Of a stretch of 64,000 nucleotides of DNA, positions 26,458 through 35,341 are shown piece by piece. The position numbers were made by a program, and so were the translations under genes. The DNA comes from Galbitalea sp036271875. GTDB taxonomy: Bacteria > Actinomycetota > Actinomycetes > Actinomycetales > Microbacteriaceae. The stretch is from positions 1 to 64,000 of the forward strand of contig DATAZU010000020.1 in assembly GCA_036271875.1 (NCBI GenBank), in the 5' to 3' direction. Within the stretch, counting starts at the first letter, position 1. Each line of letters starts with the position of its first letter. A model generated the notes under the pieces. That model was not told the DNA's origin. It saw only the letters and a program-made list of their open reading frames with translations, and did no database searches.

Positions 26458-27966
26458 TCACACAGAACCCTCCGAGGCCGGATACAGGAGGGCAGCAAGA
26501 CCATCGATTTTCCTATTACCGGAGTCCGATGCCAACCGAATCGCGAATCTGCGACGAGCAACGGAAACGTCCACGCTCAGACGCGCCGATGCCCCGGCAG
26601 CTGTCCACGTGAACTCCATGGATGACTCGCCATGGGTCTCAGAGGAAAAGATTCCGGCAAATGCGGGGTGCTCGGAACGAATGCGCGCGAGTTCCAGTAG
26701 GGCGCGTGCGGTGTCGCTGGTCAGGGCCGCGTCAAGCTCCTCCGAACTGTAGCGATGGCGGTTCACATCGCGCCCACTCGCCGTCTTACGGAATAGGTCA
26801 ACATCATCCAGTCCGCCCAGCAGGCCGACGTAGTAGAGCTGCGGTCGGCCGGGCACCCACAGTTGTATCGCGCGTGCCAGCAGATAGTCGTCCACATTGG
26901 CCCCGAGTGCGCTGAAGAATGTCGCGTTGATTTGATGGGGCAGTTTTGTCCATTCGGGCAAGGTCGAAGCGATGCGGGAATGACCGCTCGTTGCGACGTC
27001 CGCGCGCGCGAAGATCGCCGCCATGTCCTCGAAATCGAGAATGCCCGGACGGTTGCCCGCTGGGCCAGCGTCGATTATGCCGATGCCGTCGTGTGTGTCG
27101 AGGACGGTGATCGCGTTCGTCGGTCGGATCGCGAGCCAGCGCCCGAGTCGATCCACGGTTCCCGTGCCGAGCGAGTGCAGCAGGATCGGCGCCAGCGCAA
27201 AATCGTAGACGAAATCGACCAGGGGAGCGATCGCGAGCTGTTGGGAATAGTGGGCGTGGACCTCGACAAGCACCTGCAGCCCGACGGCATGAGCCATGGC
27301 GGTGATCCTGGGTACGAAGGCGAGGGTTTCTGCCGTCATGAAACTGTCGGTGCCCGCGGTCTTGATGGCGTAGCCGACCGCGTCCAGACGGACGGTCGTC
27401 ACGCCGGCATCAGCCAGTGTCCGCAGAATGCGCCGGAAGTACTCCTTTGCCGCATTCGCGTCGACATCGAGGTCGACCTGATCGGGGAGAAACGTCGTCC
27501 AAACGAGGTGCCTGCGGCCATCCTCAGATCGATACGGTGTGAATGGCAGGCCGGGACGCGGACGATAGAAGCGGGTGATGTCGGCCTCAGATGCGCCGTA
27601 CGGGAATACGGTGTCGAAGGTGAGGAACATGCCGTCGTTCGGCGACTCCGTTCCGCGCGCCAGCCAATCCGCGAACTCCCGGGAGTGGCTCGAGACATGG
27701 TTGACGATCAGGTCAGCCGTGACATCGCGCCGACTCGCGATCGAGCGGATCGTGTCCCAGTCGCCCAGGCGAGGATCGACGGATGAGTGATCGACAGGGT
27801 CGAATCCCGCATCCGCTCCGTCGAATGGCACATAGAAAGGCAGGATGTGGACGCCCTGGAAGACTCGCAACGGGCCGTCGAGCAGGCGCTCGAGGCTGGA
27901 GAGATCGCCCCCGAGACGGTCGGCATATGCCAGCAGTTCGACACCGGTGCCTTGCGCGCGGGTCAT
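26458..27966 (-). CDS. GH13 subfamily 18 sucrose-phosphorylase-type enzyme
   Basis: 502 residues, the length of GH13_18 phosphorylases. Nucleophile Asp in TVRLDAVGYAIKTAGT, acid/base Glu in VLVEVHAHYS, third acid in VLDTHDGIGIID, and YDFALAPILLHSL and GRDVNRHRYS as in sucrose phosphorylases. These enzymes split a glucosyl disaccharide with phosphate to glucose 1-phosphate. The active-site segment that reads YQVN in bifidobacterial sucrose phosphorylase is HQIN here, so the acceptor may differ (glucosylglycerate or another sugar). ATG at 27966 overlaps the GH1 stop (ATGA). Confidence 0.85.
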   Translation of the reverse strand: MTRAQGTGVELLAYADRLGGDLSSLERLLDGPLRVFQGVHILPFYVPFDGADAGFDPVDHSSVDPRLGDWDTIRSIASRRDVTADLIVNHVSSHSREFADWLARGTESPNDGMFLTFDTVFPYGASEADITRFYRPRPGLPFTPYRSEDGRRHLVWTTFLPDQVDLDVDANAAKEYFRRILRTLADAGVTTVRLDAVGYAIKTAGTDSFMTAETLAFVPRITAMAHAVGLQVLVEVHAHYSQQLAIAPLVDFVYDFALAPILLHSLGTGTVDRLGRWLAIRPTNAITVLDTHDGIGIIDAGPAGNRPGILDFEDMAAIFARADVATSGHSRIASTLPEWTKLPHQINATFFSALGANVDDYLLARAIQLWVPGRPQLYYVGLLGGLDDVDLFRKTASGRDVNRHRYSSEELDAALTSDTARALLELARIRSEHPAFAGIFSSETHGESSMEFTWTAAGASARLSVDVSVARRRFAIRLASDSGNRKIDGLAALLYPASEGSV

Positions 27967-29315
27967 GGAAGGATCCCCGTGCGCGCAATGCGCGCGTATG
28001 TGCGAGCCGATTCCTTCACGGTCCGGTTGCCGGTTGGATAGTCGACATAGACGAGGCCAAAACGCGGCCGGTAGCCCAAGGACCACTCGAAGTTGTCGAG
28101 GAGGGACCAGTGCAGGTAACCGCGGACGTCAGCGCCTTCGGCGATGGCTTCGGAGACGGCGCGAAGGTGGCCAAGCAGGTAGCGGTCACGCCGCGCATCG
28201 TGCACGAGGCCGTCATGGGTGGGGGACTCGCCAGTAACGGCGCCGTTCTCCGTGATTAGTAAGGGTACGCCGGGATAATCGCGGTGCAATCGCAGGAGTA
28301 GTTCTCGGAGGGAGTCCGGTGCAACTTCCCAGCCATCGTCGGTCCGTTCGAAGTCTCCCGATGGTCCGACGACCTGCCACGGGAAGGGGCGGTCTGGACC
28401 GGGAGTCGCCGCAGCCATCACGCGCCGCGTGTAGTAGTTGATCCCGAGAAAGTCGCTTCGATCACCGATGAGGGCTTCGTCTCCGTCCCGGAGTACGTCG
28501 AGGGGATGCCCGATGGCGCGTTCGTAGTGTTCCCACATGTCACGCGGGTATCCCGACCCGAGTAGCGGTTCCAAATACCAGCGGTTGACGTACCCGTCCG
28601 ATCCGATGGCGGCCGCGAGGTCCTCGGGACGGTCCGTCGCTGGATCGCAGGGAAACAAACTGAGCGCGCTGCCGACCCGCGCATTGGAGTGCGCGTGGAG
28701 GACGTCCGCCGCAGCGCCGTGCGCCAGCAGAATATGGTGCCCCGCTGCGAGGGAGTCGCCCAGATCTGCGATGCCGGGCGCATGCAAGCCGAGCTGGTAG
28801 CCGAGCAGCGCCACGATCCACGGCTCATTTTGGGTGATCCACCAGTCCACCCGGTCACCGAGTCGATCGGCCACCGCTGTCGTGTACTCGGCAAACGCAT
28901 CAACGCTGGATCGCCCGACCCAGCCGCGATCCTTCATCAGCGCGCTGGGCATGTCCCAGTGATTGAGCGTCAGTACCGGAACGATGCCGCGTTCAAGCAA
29001 GCGGTCCACTATCCGCTCATAGTGATCGAGCCCGCGTGACTCGACGCGCCCGGTACCCTCGGGCATTATCCGCGACCAGCCAACGGAGAACCGGTAAGCG
29101 CCGAGACCCAATTCGCTCAGCAGCTCGATGTCTTCTTCCCAGCGCCGATAGGAATCGGTCGCGGTGTGAGCGGTACCCCCTCCCTCGATTGAGCCCTCCC
29201 GTGTCTCGAAGTCGTCCCAGATTGACCGGCCTCGACCATCGACATCGTGGGAACCCTCGGTCTGGTGTGCACTGGTGGCTGAACCGAAGAGAAAGCCTGC
29301 GGGGAATTCACTCAT
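27963..29315 (-). CDS. GH1 beta-glucosidase
   Basis: 450 residues. N-terminal FLFGSATSAHQTEG, acid/base in TQNEPW near residue 160, HYxxR-type block at NYYTRR, nucleophile Glu in LLITENGA near residue 345, and the sugar-binding HWSLLDNFEWSLGY near the end: complete GH1. No signal peptide, so it acts in the cytoplasm on non-phosphorylated beta-glycosides. ATG at 29315 lies just after operator F. First gene of an operon with the GH13 phosphorylase. Confidence 0.93.
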   Translation of the reverse strand: MSEFPAGFLFGSATSAHQTEGSHDVDGRGRSIWDDFETREGSIEGGGTAHTATDSYRRWEEDIELLSELGLGAYRFSVGWSRIMPEGTGRVESRGLDHYERIVDRLLERGIVPVLTLNHWDMPSALMKDRGWVGRSSVDAFAEYTTAVADRLGDRVDWWITQNEPWIVALLGYQLGLHAPGIADLGDSLAAGHHILLAHGAAADVLHAHSNARVGSALSLFPCDPATDRPEDLAAAIGSDGYVNRWYLEPLLGSGYPRDMWEHYERAIGHPLDVLRDGDEALIGDRSDFLGINYYTRRVMAAATPGPDRPFPWQVVGPSGDFERTDDGWEVAPDSLRELLLRLHRDYPGVPLLITENGAVTGESPTHDGLVHDARRDRYLLGHLRAVSEAIAEGADVRGYLHWSLLDNFEWSLGYRPRFGLVYVDYPTGNRTVKESARTYARIARTGILP

Positions 29316-29333
29316 GCGCACATTCTCTCGACT

Positions 29334-29353
29334 TTCTGGCATCGTTACCACAT
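29334..29353 (-). promoter_or_regulatory. LacI-type operator, site F
   Basis: The minus strand reads ATGTGGTAACGATGCCAGAA, 18 bases before the GH1 ATG, so it would also cover the start of the message. Confidence 0.65.
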
Positions 29354-29396
29354 TGGTCGTGATGACTCGATTCTTCGTGTGACGGGGCTGGCGGAT

Positions 29397-30932
29397 CTAG
29401 ATTGTGAGAATCTGGCCGTCGCCAAGCAGTCGACGCTGGAGCAGTCGACGATCAATCTCGTGAGGATCGGTGCCAAACCGAAGCGCGATTTCGGCCGCCA
29501 CGCCGGCGGCATGACCTAGCATCTGGTATTGCACCTCCATCCGAACCGATGCGAACGCCACATGGGACGCCGAGATGCAGACCGGAACGATCAGGTTCGC
29601 GCAATCCACGGGGTGCGGAAGCATGGTGCGGTACGGGATGCCGAACGGACGAACCGGAACCGACAGATAGCCTTCCGTGAAGGTTGTGCCAAGTGGCCGC
29701 GGATGTTCGTAGACCCAACGCCAGGTACGCTGCACCTCGCGGATGTCGATGTGGTAAGAGCCCATGGCGATCACGTCGTCGTGCTGGCGCGAGTCGAGCA
29801 GGTCGTGCTCGGTGAGGATGTACTCGCCGACCATCCGCCTGGCCTCGCGGACGTACAACTGGTGGGGAAAGTGCTCCGTATCGGTGAATTCGTCTGCCGC
29901 CAGACCCCACCCCTCCAGTTCTCGACGAATGCCGATGGGAACCGCAGGGTCATGGGATAGGAACCATAGAAAGTCCTGGGCGTGGTGCAGGTGGTGAAGA
30001 CGGATCTCTTCGCGCTCGGTGGGCTCGGCCGTTGGATATCGCCAAGCGCTGCCATCAAGCACGCTCAGTGAAAACGGACCGAGTGAGTTGCCATCCGCCT
30101 TGCCACCGGGGAGGTTGAGTTCGAGCCCGAGCATTCGACCGGCGGTTGGCTCGCGACCCTCCGACTTCCACTGTCGAAAAAGCCGTCGTCCCAGTTCCCA
30201 GTGCGCCTCGTCGTACCCATCCCGCATCGTGAAGGGGATGCGGTCGGTCGAGTTGGTTAGGCAGAGCCGATAGCCGTACGACATGACTCCACCATCCCCA
30301 ACTCCGACTTCGGCGAGCGGCCCCGGCCTGAGTTGAGGCAGCAGGGCGCCCTTCGTCACGCCGGTGACATCGTCGCGGAAGGGTGAAACCCAGGGCGGCA
30401 TGTTATGCATTCCGGGCACGAGCTCCTGCCTCCCGGCGAACCGTTCGGAGTGGAGCGAACGGTCTTCGCGTCCGACCCGGAATGGCACGCCTGCGAGCGC
30501 GAGGAGGTCGCCCTCGTAGCTGGCATCAATGAAGACACCCGCCGCGTACTCGTTCCCGGACAGCGTGACCAGTCTTTCGATTCTGTTGTCGGTCCTCGTC
30601 ACCCGGTCGATGCGCTCGCCGAAGACGACGGTCACTCCCGCCTCATCGAGCCAGCGTCGATAGATCGCCTCCGCGACATGCGGCTCGGGACCGGCATAGG
30701 TTCCCGCCGCGACTCCGTAGTGCTCTGCGATGTTATTGCGGAGTTGTTCTGCCATTCCGCCCAGCACGCGCGGGTCCCCGACGTCCGTGTATCCGAGACC
30801 GCCCGAAGTCATGCCGCCCACGTGTTGACCGGGTTCGACCAATGTTACTTGCGCTCCTGCACGGGCGGCGGCGACGGCGGCGCATACGCCCGCCGACGTT
30901 GCAGCATATACAACCAATTCGACCTGACTCAT
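29397..30932 (-). CDS. FAD-dependent oxidoreductase (FAD_oxidored family)
   Basis: 511 residues. The N-terminal LVVYAATSAGVCAAVAAARAG is the dinucleotide fold in the variant form usual for this family, followed by HVGGMTSGGLGYTD. FIDASYEGDLLALAGVPFRVGRE and REARRMVGEYILTEHD are family blocks, and the Cys-containing NLIVPVCISASHVAFASVRME precedes the last FAD contact. No signal peptide. Homologous genes often sit with glycoside hydrolases, but their reactions are mostly uncharacterised. ATG overlaps the GH2 stop (ATGA); last gene of the DeoR-headed operon. May oxidise a released sugar or aglycone. Confidence 0.82.
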   Translation of the reverse strand: MSQVELVVYAATSAGVCAAVAAARAGAQVTLVEPGQHVGGMTSGGLGYTDVGDPRVLGGMAEQLRNNIAEHYGVAAGTYAGPEPHVAEAIYRRWLDEAGVTVVFGERIDRVTRTDNRIERLVTLSGNEYAAGVFIDASYEGDLLALAGVPFRVGREDRSLHSERFAGRQELVPGMHNMPPWVSPFRDDVTGVTKGALLPQLRPGPLAEVGVGDGGVMSYGYRLCLTNSTDRIPFTMRDGYDEAHWELGRRLFRQWKSEGREPTAGRMLGLELNLPGGKADGNSLGPFSLSVLDGSAWRYPTAEPTEREEIRLHHLHHAQDFLWFLSHDPAVPIGIRRELEGWGLAADEFTDTEHFPHQLYVREARRMVGEYILTEHDLLDSRQHDDVIAMGSYHIDIREVQRTWRWVYEHPRPLGTTFTEGYLSVPVRPFGIPYRTMLPHPVDCANLIVPVCISASHVAFASVRMEVQYQMLGHAAGVAAEIALRFGTDPHEIDRRLLQRRLLGDGQILTI

Positions 30933-33469
30933 GTGTCCGCCTCGATAGCGATAGCCTCGAGGTTCCATCCCTCGAGCGCCGCCCGTTTCCGGCCCCGGAC
31001 CTGGGAGAAGTCGACCGAAAGTACTCGCTCGTCCCCGGGCAGCAGTGGTCGCGGATCGCCCGTGACGATCAGTGCGCCCTCTTCCCCGGGCGGGCGCGTA
31101 TCGCGCAAACGAAGCATCGGTATGAGCGGCCCCCCCGTGTGACGCACGTGCACCTCCGCGACGGCGTCGCGCCACGTGATCTTCGTCTGCGCGGTCGCGG
31201 GCGGCAGTGTGGCAATCTCCCCGAGTGTTTCTGCTGCGGTTGCCAGAACGACCTCGCGATCAAGCAGGTACCCCGTCACCGTGCGCCATTCCACGACCCA
31301 GGCGAAGGGGCCATCGATGTTCGCCAGATCGACCACCAGTTCACCTACCCCCAAAGGTTCCGTCACGGCGGGAACAGGAAAACTGGCGCTGGCGAGAATC
31401 CCACCAAGAGGGTCTTGAGCGTTTGCCGTGACCACCGACTCTGAAGTCACCCCGTGGTCGGCCCACACCCAGACGGTCATCGTGGCCCGCTCGTGTCCGG
31501 CCCACGCCGTTCGATCGGTGCGCACTGTGGCGCGAGTCGGCGCAAATGCGCGGCTCACGGCGAAGTAGGCGGGCTTCGGCTCGCCGAAATAGTCCACCGC
31601 ACTTGTGCACCACGCGTTCGGATACGACTCGCTGAACTGCCAGGGCAGGACCATGCTGAGTTTCGGTGCGCGTCGTCGATCCGCCTCGATCGCGTAGGTA
31701 AGCCCGGTCGCCTGCAGGAACTGGCTTGCCGTCCGAAGCGACTCGAGATCATTCAGACAGCCGCCGAAGACTTCATCCACAAGAGTTGCGTTGTTCCACC
31801 ACTCGCCGAGGTGCCGGTAGACCACATTCGTCCGGTCAGCGGGCCAGCGTTTTGAGATCGGGATGAGCGCCTCGAGCGCGCGCCGATTGGTCATTCCCTC
31901 GACACCGAATTCGGAGTGGGCGAGGGAGGTGCCAGCGTTGTACAGCGTCTGCTGTGCTTCGAGCCCCTGGTACTCCCACGGGCCGTGCACGTCGTGTTGG
32001 TCATCCGGAGCGGAGCCGATGAGATCAAGGCGATTGTGAAAAGCCGGACCGCTTGGCGATGTCGCGACCCAGTGCCGACCCGGATCGAGTCGCGCGACCG
32101 CGTCTCGCAGCACAGCCAGGGCGGGAGATCGGTCCTCGGTCAGCGGTATCCCGTTTTCGTCGAGTTCATTGCCTCCGCCCCACATCCATAGGCTCGGGTG
32201 GTGAGTGCGGGTCGGCACAATGGCCTCTGCCTCAGCGCGGAGCATCGCCAGAAAATTTGCATCGGTTGCCGGCGCACTCTGCATACCGGAACTCGATTGC
32301 GAAAACTCCTGCCAGACGAGCATGCCGAGCCGATCGCACTCGTTGTAGAAGTCCTCGGATTCGATGGTTCCCCCGCCCCAAACGCGGAGTACTCTCGCGC
32401 CGGAGTCGGCCGCAAGGGCAAGCAGATGCCTCAGCCGATCGAGCGAGACGCTGCCGTGGAGGGTGTCGACGGGCACCCAGTTCCAGCCGACTAGACCTAC
32501 TCTGACCCCGTTCACTACCGCCGAATACGGCAGTGCGCCAGCCGCACCCCCTGGATTGGGCTCCATCACTATCGAACGAAATCCAATGTCCATGCTGCGT
32601 TGCGCCTCACCCGCTGACAGCCTCAGGCGGTACAGATCCTGGTCGCCGAAGCCTCGGGGATGCCATAGCCGAGGACGAACCACCTCGAGGCTGAGCTCCG
32701 TGACGCTGCCTTCGACCTCCACCGCGGCGACCAGTCGATCGCCCTCGAACAGTTCGCCGAGGACGGGGGACTCACCCTCGAGTCGGAACGCAACGGTGAC
32801 AACACCGCGGTCCGTTCTTTGGTCGAGATCCGCCCGGGCGCTGACGGCCGCGAACTGCACTCCCCCGGTGAGCAGTCGAATCTCCCGCCAGATTCCCTGA
32901 TGCCGCAATCGGGGGCTGAAGTCCCATCCGTAGTTCAATCGAGGCGAGTGTACCCTCACAAGGTCGGTGCGGCCGACCTGTGGTTGTGAGTCCGGCGCGG
33001 GCGCAACCACAATGGCGAGCAGGTGATTGCCGATTCCGGCTCGAGCGCCCAGGTCGATTCGGGTGGAATGGTAGAGACCGTCAACGCGTCCAACCAGCAT
33101 CCCATCCCAGAACACGATGCCGGACGGGTCGACTCCGTCCAGTTCAATGACGGCGCGCGCGGCAAGCCTGTCGATGTGGACTGTCCTTCGGTAGACCCAC
33201 GAGCGGTCGGCGACCCACTCCGCCGACCTGCTATTGCGGTTGACGTACGGGTCAGCAATCTCGCCCGCCACGGCGAGGTCGTGAATGATCGATCCCGGCA
33301 CCGAGGCGGGAATCCATCCTGGCGAGCGATTTGCCGATCCCGCCGCGGTGTGAACGCTGTTGAGAGCAGCGACCGAGGTCGCTTCGACGTACCACTGCCA
33401 GGTGAGTCCGAGCGCTTCCCGGATCTCCCACCCGTCTCCCGTTAGATCGATGACCGGCTGCTCAACCAT
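30929..33469 (-). CDS. GH2 beta-mannosidase-like enzyme
   Basis: 846 residues: N-terminal jelly roll (about 1-190), Ig-like domain, TIM barrel and C-terminal beta domains, as in beta-mannosidases. VLRVWGGGTIESEDFYNECD and LVWQEF are beta-mannosidase barrel motifs; acid/base Glu is in WGGGNELDENG and the nucleophile Glu is in HSEFGVEGM. No signal peptide. ATG at 33469 overlaps the class II aldolase stop by 8 bases. Its operon differs from the LacI regulon, so the substrate may be a special glycoside of a sugar acid rather than plain mannoside. Confidence 0.88.
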   Translation of the reverse strand: MVEQPVIDLTGDGWEIREALGLTWQWYVEATSVAALNSVHTAAGSANRSPGWIPASVPGSIIHDLAVAGEIADPYVNRNSRSAEWVADRSWVYRRTVHIDRLAARAVIELDGVDPSGIVFWDGMLVGRVDGLYHSTRIDLGARAGIGNHLLAIVVAPAPDSQPQVGRTDLVRVHSPRLNYGWDFSPRLRHQGIWREIRLLTGGVQFAAVSARADLDQRTDRGVVTVAFRLEGESPVLGELFEGDRLVAAVEVEGSVTELSLEVVRPRLWHPRGFGDQDLYRLRLSAGEAQRSMDIGFRSIVMEPNPGGAAGALPYSAVVNGVRVGLVGWNWVPVDTLHGSVSLDRLRHLLALAADSGARVLRVWGGGTIESEDFYNECDRLGMLVWQEFSQSSSGMQSAPATDANFLAMLRAEAEAIVPTRTHHPSLWMWGGGNELDENGIPLTEDRSPALAVLRDAVARLDPGRHWVATSPSGPAFHNRLDLIGSAPDDQHDVHGPWEYQGLEAQQTLYNAGTSLAHSEFGVEGMTNRRALEALIPISKRWPADRTNVVYRHLGEWWNNATLVDEVFGGCLNDLESLRTASQFLQATGLTYAIEADRRRAPKLSMVLPWQFSESYPNAWCTSAVDYFGEPKPAYFAVSRAFAPTRATVRTDRTAWAGHERATMTVWVWADHGVTSESVVTANAQDPLGGILASASFPVPAVTEPLGVGELVVDLANIDGPFAWVVEWRTVTGYLLDREVVLATAAETLGEIATLPPATAQTKITWRDAVAEVHVRHTGGPLIPMLRLRDTRPPGEEGALIVTGDPRPLLPGDERVLSVDFSQVRGRKRAALEGWNLEAIAIEADT

Positions 33470-34103
33470 CTCGAAGATCCTCGAGTTGCTCGTCGCTGAG
33501 CCGGATGCGGTCGCGATCTGCTGTCAGGATCTCGAGCATGGCCGCGGCCTCCAATTCCTCGCTCAGGTCCGTCGCATCGACAAGGGTCGCCGCGGCGACG
33601 ATCGAACCGTGGTTGGCCAGGAGCATGACCCGGGTGCGCCGCGCGAACCGCCCCACTTCCTCAGCGAGTTGCTCCGAGCCGGGTCTTGCATATGGCACGA
33701 CGCGCAGGTCGCGAAAGCGCATCGTCGCATACGGTGTCAGCGCCGCCAAGGGCGCACGATCACCATCCCGTAGAGCCAGGCACGCGATCGCGGTCGAATA
33801 TGGCGCATGAAGATGTACGATCGCTCGAACGTCCGGGCGCTCGCGGTAAACGGCGAGGTGCAGCGGCCACTCCTTCGACGGCGCCGCGCCCGCTTCGCTA
33901 TCGTCGCCGTCGGACGCTGTCACGGCCCCCAATCGATCGAGCCGGACGAGGTCGCACTCGAGAACGCGACTCAGGCTCGAGCCGGTCGGGGTAATGAGTA
34001 TCCCTGCTGAATCGCGGACGCTCACATTGCCCGAACTGCCCGGCGACATTCCCATCGCGGCTAATCGACGGCACGCGCAAATGAGTTCGGTTGACGCGCT
34101 CAC
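33462..34103 (-). CDS. Class II aldolase/decarboxylase family protein (OtnC/FucA-like)
   Basis: 213 residues. GSSGNVSVRDSAGILITPTG binds the substrate phosphate, the catalytic Glu is in SKEWPLHLAVY, the zinc pair is HLHAPYS near residue 95 and the third zinc His is in LLANHGSIVAA. The fold covers fuculose-phosphate aldolase, ribulose-phosphate epimerase and 3-oxo-tetronate-4-phosphate decarboxylase (OtnC). The neighbouring DUF1537 kinase favours the OtnC role. GTG at 34103 overlaps the kinase stop (GTGA) and was chosen for that reason. Confidence 0.85.
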   Translation of the reverse strand: MSASTELICACRRLAAMGMSPGSSGNVSVRDSAGILITPTGSSLSRVLECDLVRLDRLGAVTASDGDDSEAGAAPSKEWPLHLAVYRERPDVRAIVHLHAPYSTAIACLALRDGDRAPLAALTPYATMRFRDLRVVPYARPGSEQLAEEVGRFARRTRVMLLANHGSIVAAATLVDATDLSEELEAAAMLEILTADRDRIRLSDEQLEDLRDG

Positions 34104-35341
34104 GGCGAACTCTCCCAAGCTTTCTGGAAGAGGTCAGGTTCGCCGAAGTTGCCGGACTTGAACAGCAGTGCGATTGCGGTGCCATCGGGTCGCACTCCTA
34201 CGGTCCATGGCACTCCCGGTGCGAGGACCGTCCTCACCTCCAGGCGGAAAAGCTGGAGCGCATCCGCAACGGCACCCGAGGTCTCACCACCGGCGACCAC
34301 GATGCGCCGAACGCCGAGCCTCTCGATCGCCTCGACAGCAACGCGACCCAGCATGCCCTCCACGAGAGCGGCGGCGGCACCGGGACCGAGGAGAGTCTGT
34401 GCCGCGGAGACAGCACCGGGCTCGTTCGTGCTAGTCACCAGGGCGGGGCCGTCATTGGAGTGCTCGTAGATGGACATTAGTCGACCGACCAACTGCGTTA
34501 CTCCGGCAGACGGATTGTCTACGACGTCAATGGGATCAAAGCTGAGGACGGGTCCGGCGAAATTCGCGAGCTGTTCGCGCGTTCGGGATGATCCACTGCC
34601 GCACAGGATGAGCCGTCTGCCCTCACCCACTGTCGTTGCGGCCTGCGGGGTCTCGCTGCACTGGTGCCGGCGAGCCAAAGCGAGCGCGAACCCGGCGCCG
34701 CCACCGGCAAGAATATCGGTGCCGACCAGATCAATGTCCGCAGCAAGCGCGTCGAGGTCTGCATCGTCCACGGCATCCGCGAGCACATGGCGGGACGAAG
34801 CTGGCCTGACGAACCGCGTCGCTCTTGGGAGCAGGTCGACAGGACGCCTCGACTGTCTACCGAATAGCGCGATGAGATCGGACTCCGTCATCGGTGTCAG
34901 GGGATGGTGGCGCATCGACGACTCAGCAAGCGGTACGCCGTGTACGAAGAGAATTCCGCCGTCCTGCGTCCGACCCGCCGCGGGTGTAGCGGGCGTGCCC
35001 ACCGAAACGCCGGATCCGAGGAGATCGGCGAGTTCGTCGGCGACTGGTCCGATGTTGCCCCGAGAAGTCGAGTCGAACGTTGAACAATACTTTTGATAGA
35101 GCCGACCAACCCCAAGCGATCGCAGCCAGCGAGCGGTCGCGATCGATTCAGCTACGGCGCGCTCGACCGGTGAGGTGCGAGCCCGCAGGGCGATGACGAC
35201 GCAGTCGGCTGGCTTGTCCAGCCTGCCCTCGGGCGTTCCGATGAGCAAGCTCGTAGCAAGGCCAAGGCTGGTGAGCCCACCGGCAACATCGCAAGCGCCC
35301 GTCAGATCGTCCGCGATGACGCCGAGCCACGGCCCGCTCAT
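34100..35341 (-). CDS. DUF1537 four-carbon acid sugar kinase (OtnK-like)
   Basis: 413 residues. The N-terminal GVIADDLTGACDVAGGLTSLG is the substrate-binding signature of DUF1537/SBD_N kinases; QKYCSTFDSTSRGNIGP is the second conserved block. The C-terminal nucleotide domain has VVAGGETSGAVADAL and PGVPW. Family members phosphorylate 3-oxo-tetronates or related C4 acid sugars (OtnK, DtnK). The long N-terminal frame was rejected: ATG at 35341 overlaps the DeoR stop (ATGA) and starts the family domain. Likely acts just ahead of the class II aldolase. No matching tetronate dehydrogenase is next to it. Confidence 0.87.
   Translation of the reverse strand: MSGPWLGVIADDLTGACDVAGGLTSLGLATSLLIGTPEGRLDKPADCVVIALRARTSPVERAVAESIATARWLRSLGVGRLYQKYCSTFDSTSRGNIGPVADELADLLGSGVSVGTPATPAAGRTQDGGILFVHGVPLAESSMRHHPLTPMTESDLIALFGRQSRRPVDLLPRATRFVRPASSRHVLADAVDDADLDALAADIDLVGTDILAGGGAGFALALARRHQCSETPQAATTVGEGRRLILCGSGSSRTREQLANFAGPVLSFDPIDVVDNPSAGVTQLVGRLMSIYEHSNDGPALVTSTNEPGAVSAAQTLLGPGAAAALVEGMLGRVAVEAIERLGVRRIVVAGGETSGAVADALQLFRLEVRTVLAPGVPWTVGVRPDGTAIALLFKSGNFGEPDLFQKAWESSP

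Noticed and set aside
29397..35341. Calling the DUF1537 kinase and class II aldolase a complete tetronate pathway
   Set aside because: The tetronate dehydrogenase and the 3-oxo-tetronate isomerase are absent from the operon.
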